Source: Tolypeutes matacus
Lineage: Eukaryota > Chordata > Mammalia > Cingulata > Chlamyphoridae
NCBI GenBank assembly: GCA_026826555.1
Contig: JAKSZT010054581.1
Coordinates: 2,672,434-2,736,433, forward strand
Length of the DNA stretch: 64,000 nucleotides
Direction: 5' to 3'
Shown here: positions 58,141 through 64,000 of the stretch, one piece after another
How the letters are laid out: each line of letters opens with the position of its first letter
Numbering within the stretch: position 1 is the stretch's first letter
Program-made: the position numbers and the translations under genes
The notes under the pieces: generated by a model
What the model was told of the DNA's origin: nothing
The model's input: only the letters and a program-made list of their open reading frames with translations
Databases searched by the model: none

Positions 58141-59680
58141 ATTACCTTCTAAGATCTTTATAGTCTTGGCTCTATATTTAGATCTTTGATCCATCTTGAG
58201 TTAATTTTTGTATAAGGTGTGAGATGGTGTTCCTCTCATTCCTATGGATGTGGATATCCAGTTCTCCAAGCACCATTTGTTGAAGAGGCCATTCTCTCCC
58301 AGTTTAATGGGCTTGGTGGCCTTGTTGAATATCAGTTGACTGTCTATGTGAGGATCTATATCAGAACTCTGAATTCGGTTCTATTGGTCAGTTTGATTAT
58401 CCTTGTGCCAATATCACACAGTTTTGTCCGCTGTAACTTTGTAGTATATTTTAAAGTCAGGTAGTGTGATTATTCCTATTTCATTTTTATTTTTCAATAT
58501 GTCATTGGCTATTCAGGGTCTCTTGCCCTTCCAAATAAATTTCATAGTTAGCTTCAACAATTTGGTTGTCTTTATTGGGATTCCATTAAATCGGTAAATC
58601 ACTTTGGGGAGAATATAAATCTTGATGTTTAGTCTTCCCATCCATGAACAGGAAATATTCTTCCATTTACTTAAGTCTTTTATTTCTTTTAAAAGCGTTG
58701 TGTAGTTTTCTGCATATAAGTCATTTACATCTAGCCCTGTTGAGTTCATCAGCTTTTTTTTTTTTTATTACTGTAGGCCTCTTGTGGGTTTCTAGGAATT
58801 TGTCCATTTTCTCTAAATTATCCATCTTGTTGGTATATAATTTTTTGAAGTATCCTCTTATGATACTCTTTAATTCAGGGGGGTCAGTGGTGATATCTGC
58901 TTCCTCGTTTCTTATTTTATGTATTTGCACCTTCTCTCTTTTTTTCTTGGTTAGTATAAGAGTTTCTCAATTTTATTAATCTTCTCAAAGAACCAGCTTT
59001 TGGTTTTATTTTTTCCAGTGCTTTTTTATTTTCAATTTCATTTAGTTCTGCACTAATCTTTATTTCCTTCTTTGTACTTCCTTTGGGGTTAATTTCTTGT
59101 TCTTTTTCTAGTTCCTCCAAGTGTACAGTTAGGTCTTTGATTTTGCAGTTTCTTCTTTTTTAATGTAGGCATTTATGGCTATAAATTTACCTCTCAGTAC
59201 AGCTTTTGCTGCATCACATATGTTATGATATGTTGTATTGTCATTTTCATTCATTTCAAAATAGTTAATTATTTCTTTTCAAATTTCTCCTTGACACTGA
59301 TTGTCTAAGAATGTGTTGCTTAACTTCCATATCTTTGTGCCTAATCTGCTTCACTGCACCTTGCTGATTTCAAGCTTCATTCCATTGGAGTCAGAGAAAT
59401 TACTTTGTATCATTTCAATTTTTCTGAATTCATTGAGGCACATGTGGCCAGCATGTGGTCTATCCTGGAGAATGATCCATGTGCTCTTGGGAAGAATGTA
59501 TATCCCACTGTATTTGCATGTAATGTTCTGTATATGTCTTTTAGGTTCAGATCCTCTAATGTATTATTCAAGGTCTTTGCTTCTTTATTGATTCTCATTG
59601 AGATGTTCTGTCTAATGGTGATAATGCTGTATTAAAGTCCCCAACAATAATTGTACAGGCATCTATTTCTCCACTTAGTG
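58141..59680 (-). mobile_element. L1 ORF2 with reverse-transcriptase core deleted
   Basis: Minus-strand order: endonuclease part at 59410-59680 (GDFNTAL, DIYRTLH, TFFPRAHGSFSRIDH), then EINPKG.. at 58917-59120, then ITTDPPELK..FLETHKRPT at 58750-58910. Immediately after come [25 protein letters not shown] and [17 protein letters not shown] at 58513-58740. The whole catalytic core of the reverse transcriptase, which belongs between these two, is gone. The 5' end abuts a 3'UTR of another L1 at about 59681. Confidence 0.85.
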
Positions 59681-61750
59681 TGCAGGGAGGACTTATTTGA
59701 GTCCAACTCTGTCACTCTCAGAAACACAGATTCCATAGTATAGTCCACTGATAAGGCATCAATCCCTGGAGCTATCCCCCCTTACGTAGGACCTCGGTGT
59801 CTCCAAGCCTTCAGGAGCCCCTCTGCATGGGGTGATATCCACTTTAGTGTTCTATGAGAGTCTACTGAGGTGTGCATAAGCATTACCTCTGGGATGACCT
59901 CCTGATTCTCTTTAAAGTTTCTTAGACATATGAATTCATTTGTCTTTACCGGTTCCCCCTTTTATTCAAGGTCTTTTTCCAGTCATATTGCCAGTTGCCA
60001 CTTGGTATTAATCACTCATTGCCAGGGAGGCTCATTCCTGGGAGTCATGTCCCATGCTGGGGGGAATTTAATGCATTCATATGCTGAGTTTGGCTTAGAG
60101 GGGGGCCACATTTGAGCAACAAGGAGGTTCTCAGGTGGAAACTCTTAGACACCCCATAACAGTAGGCTAAGTTTCAATTTCTAGAGCAAAGACATGTATG
60201 GCTAGTCATCAATAACAAGAACCCATTAGTGGACAATCCTTCTTTGCCAGACACTGGCCCTGCACTCAGGGGACCGTTGCTGCTCCCTTGGAGAATGTGG
60301 CAGAGTTCTCCAGCCTGGGAATTCAGTATTCCCTCATTTTTCGGGTGATTCTCCACCCACTGTGACCATACCCCACCCCTTGATCATTTGAACAATTTTA
60401 TATATCTTTCATGTATATTCAGGTGAACTTCCTCCCACGAAACCCTGATCCCAGACACCCCCCACCAATGATCCTCTCCTGCCCCCATTGTAACCCTTTC
60501 TGTGCTCTAAATCTTCCTTGAAGATGAAGCCCATATAATAGCCAAATACAATTTATAGGAAAATGAAATAATAATCATAAGTTTAAATGTAAGAGTTAAA
60601 ATATATGGAAAGTTAAAAAAAAACACTAACAATAAAACAAAATTAAAGGATTGGGATATTCAAAAAATGGGCAAAAACAAAAAAAAATTTTTTTAAATTA
60701 ACATTTTTCCTTTCATCACTGCATTATTGGGTGTCCAGTCTGTACCTTCCCCCTCTCACTCCCCAGTGTCTCCCAAATTTTCATTTAATTTTCAAAGCAG
60801 TTTTAGGTCACAGCAAAGTCACATACAGAATACTAGAGATGCTCATATACCCAACCTCCTCCCCCTTTCCTCACCCCGTTTTAAAACCTTTTTGTATGTG
60901 GATGGTAGCATTGTTATAACTGTTTTTACACAGATAGTGAAACATAGCTTCTAAACATTGTCAATGATTTACAGTATAGGTTACAATTTAGACAGTGCAG
61001 TTTAATACTTTTTGATATTTACCATGTCCTATGTCCATCTCTGTAAGGTAATGAAAATCATTTCCTCTCACCACTAAATACCACCTGTTTGATCTTTTTT
61101 GTGCCTCCCTCCCCATCCTCCTGGGGCACATGACACCCCCTGTCTTGACTCCTTGGATGACAAGATTCATAGTTACATGCAACAAGAGGTCTTGACATGC
61201 TGATTGTCCGCCCCTATTAGGATCCACCCTTGCTTCTAAGAGACAACCACTTGTCTGTTTCTGGGTGAATCAGTCCTCCCAAAGATGGGGGTCCATCTCC
61301 TTCCACTCACCATGTGGGTCTCCACTCCCTGACACAACACATTATGATAGGTTGAACATTCACATACTCCCCAGAAGCCTACAACAGATGTGCCCAATCC
61401 TGAATGCTGCTCCCAACTTATACCCTAAACAAGGTAGTGACACTACCTTGTCATATTTCCAGAAGAACATTCCCACTCCTGCACTTCCAACCTCATACCC
61501 ACAAATCCTGTGTTCACCTGGTCCCTCTCGCATCTCTCCCTCCAGTATCTTGGGTATTCTAACCCACCCTTCCTAATCTACCCACCTGTCAACCTGCACC
61601 ACCAAACCCAGTAATATCACTACCCACCTGTCCTACCCTTCAATATGCAACTATACACTATCACTTTACCATAGATTATGTCCATATGGCTGAAAGCTCA
61701 CAACCTTCTCTTCTCTTTCTCTGTCTTGTTAACATATCTTTCAGACAATG
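59681..61750 (-). mobile_element. L1 3'UTR contiguous with ORF2
   Basis: Sequence following the ORF2 C-terminus of the next entry on the minus strand. The part 59690-60125 matches 17250-17705. The 3' terminal part is cut off at 59681 by the neighbouring L1. A poor-quality poly-A/T patch at 60610-60700 is internal. Attribution to the L1 rests on contiguity here and on the A-rich termini elsewhere. Confidence 0.7.
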
Positions 61751-64000
61751 GTTCTCAGAGATTGCTCACTTTCTTCAATTCAAATCAGTGAGGCCATGTA
61801 CTGTCCATCCTTCAATGCCTGGCTTGCTTCATTCAGCATAAGGTCTTCAAGATTCATCCATGTTATTCCATGTGTTAGCATTTTATACCTTCGTACAGTT
61901 GAGTAATATTCCATTGTATGTATGTACCACATTTTGTTTATCCATTCTTCTGTTGATGGGCACTGAGGCTGTTTTCAACTTTTCACAATAGTGAACAATG
62001 TCACTATGAACATTGGTGTGCATATATCTGTTCTCGTCTTTGCTTTCAATTCTTCTGGGTATATACCCAGCAGTGGAATCACTGGATCATATGGAAGATC
62101 TATTGTTAGTTTTCTGAGGAACTGTCAAACTGTCCTCCACAGTGGCTGAACCATTCTACAATCCCACCAGCAGTGGATAAGGTTCCTATTCCTCCACATC
62201 CACTCCAACACTTATAGTCTGCTGTTTTTTCAATAGCTGCCATTCTGATGGGGGTTAATGATATCTCATTGTAGTTTTGATTAGCATTTCCCTAATTGCT
62301 AGCGATGTCAAGCATTTTTTTCATGTGCTTTTTAGCCATTTGTATTTTATCCTTGTAGAAGTGTCTTTTCAGATCACTTGCCCATTTTTAAAGTGCATTG
62401 TTTGTCTTTTTATTTTTGAGGTGCAGGATTTCTTCCTATATGCAAGACATTAGGCTCTGATCAGATATATGGTTGTCAAATATTTTCTCCCATTGTGTAG
62501 GCTGCAATTTTATTTTCTTAATATCGTCCTTTGAGGTGCAGAAGTTTTTAATTTTGAGGAAATCCCATTTATCTGTTTTTTTCTTTTGCTGCTCATTCTT
62601 TGGGTGGGAAGTTCATTAAACCATTTCCTATTACAAGGTCCTGTAGATGCTTCCCTACATTATCTTCCAAGGTCTTTATGGTTTTGGCTCTTATATTTAG
62701 ATCTTTGATCCATCTTGAGTTTATTTTTGTATAAGGTGTGAGATGGTATTCTTCTTTCATTCTTTGAGATATGGATATCCAGTTATCCAAGCACCACTTG
62801 TTGAAGAGGGCATTCTTGCCCAACTGAGTAGGCTTGGTGGCCTTGTAGAATATCAGATGACTATATATGTGACGATCTACATCAGAACGCTCAATTAGGT
62901 TCCATTGGTCAGTATGTCTATTCTTGTGCCAATATCATGCATTTTTGAGCACTGTACCTTTGTAGTATGTTTTAAAGTCAGGTAGTGTTATAGCTCCAAC
63001 TTCATTTTTATTTTTCAATATGTCTTTGGTGATTCAGGGCTTCTTACCTTTCCAAATATGTTTTTTAGTTAGTTTTTCCACTTCTTTAAAATATACAGTT
63101 TTGTTTTTATTGAGATTGCATGAAATCTGTAGATTAGTTTGGGTAGGATAGACATCTTGATGAGGCTTAGTCTACCTATCCATGATCAGGGAATATTCTT
63201 CCATTTATATAAGTGTTCTTTGATTACCTTTAACAGTGTTGTGTAGTTTTCTATATAAAAGTCCTTTGCATTTTTAGTTAAATTTATTCCTAGGTATTTG
63301 ATTCTTTTAGTTACTACTGTAAATGGTATCGTTTTCTTTAGCCTTTGACTTTACTGAACTCATTTGTAAGTTCTAGTAGCTTTGTTGTAGATTTTTCAGG
63401 GCTTTCTATGGATAGGATCATATCGGTTGCAAATAGTGATATTTTTACTTGTTCCTTTCCAATTTGGGTGCCTTTTATATCATTTTCTTGCCTCAGTGCT
63501 TGAGCAAGTACGTCTAATGCAATGTTAAATAGGAGCACTGATAGAGAAACCTTTACTTGTTCCCTATCTTAGAGGGATAGATTTTAGGATTTCAACCTTG
63601 AAGATGATGTTAGCTGAGGGTTTTTCATATATACCCTCTATCATGTTCAGAAAGTTTCCTTCTGTTCCTATCTTTTGCAGAGTTTTCATCAGGAAAGTGT
63701 TCAGTATTTTGTTGAATGCTTTTTCTGCATCTATAGAGATGATCATGTGATTTTTAAAATTAAATCTGTTTATGTTGTGTATTACATTGATTGATTTTCT
63801 TATGTTGAACCATCCTTGCACACCCGGGATGAAACCCTCTTGGTGATGGTGTACAATTCATTTGATATGTTGTTGAATGCGATTAGCAAGTATTTTCTTG
63901 AGCATTTTAGCATCTAGATTCATTAGAGAAATTGGACTGTAATTTTCCTTTCTTGTGGCATCTTTGTTTGGCTTTGGTATTAGGATAATGTTGGCATCAT
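61751..64000 (-). mobile_element. L1 ORF2, C-terminal half, runs off window
   Basis: Reverse transcriptase pieces at 63564-63821 ([19 protein letters not shown].., [12 protein letters not shown]) and 63338-63538 ([14 protein letters not shown]). Then FNKWCLDNW and LTPYTKINSRWIKDLNI at 62593-62823, and C-terminal sequence to about 61.75 kb (complement of 'tgggtatatacccagcagtggaatc', 'taatattccattgtatg'). The catalytic FADD is FATD (63433-63422), and frames are broken. Inactive. Confidence 0.88.

Overview
This is mammalian nuclear DNA, almost certainly from a xenarthran and most likely an armadillo. The diagnostic sign is a tRNA-like SINE of the armadillo DAS type: a head like GGGAGCGGCTGT.., a GGTTCRA..CCC B-box-like stretch, then an A-rich tail. 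It occurs at about 5.7, 26.7, 37.7, 46.5, 57.7 and 57.8 kb. Around it lie lineage-type L1 elements, an ERVL-like LTR family, and old mammalian repeats (MIR, L2, MER5A, MLT-like LTRs). Assembly gaps at 16058-16157 (100 N) and 49551-49560 (10 N) show this is a draft assembly. No intact cellular protein-coding gene is visible. Most open frames are chance frames or pieces of L1.

The main content is a broken copy of a known gene neighbourhood on the minus strand. Seven exons of a neuronal nitric oxide synthase (NOS1)-like gene run in the right order from 49.3 kb down to 33.5 kb. They cover the reductase half, from the end of the FMN domain to the C-terminus. About 15 kb further downstream, at 18.33-18.50 kb, lies the F-box exon 1 of an FBXO21-like gene inside a decayed CpG-rich patch. 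In human, FBXO21 lies next to NOS1 in the same orientation, so I read the window as an old segmental duplication of the NOS1-FBXO21 interval that has died. Introns and splice sites are kept, so it is not retroposed. Inactivating changes include a +1 frameshift plus TGA in exon B, TAG codons in exons C and H, a TAA in the last exon, a changed NADPH-binding GCR motif, two exons not found, and a -1 frameshift in the FBXO21 F-box exon.

Layout: 1-18 kb, old L1 5' ends, LTRs and L1 3'UTR pieces; 18-19 kb, FBXO21 exon relic; 19-33 kb, intergenic repeats (L2, MIR, LTRs, DNA transposons); 33.5-49.3 kb, NOS1-like pseudogene with L1, SINE and LTR insertions in its introns; 49.4-49.6 kb, a (TCCA)n microsatellite; 49.8-53.5 kb, a plus-strand L1 with most of ORF2 missing; 53.5-57.6 kb, little that I recognise; 57.6-64 kb, tandem SINEs and two minus-strand L1s, the last running off the window end. 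A second point of interest is the lineage L1: its 3'UTR appears to be about 3 kb long, carries a (TA)n tract, and keeps overlapping open frames in three separate copies.
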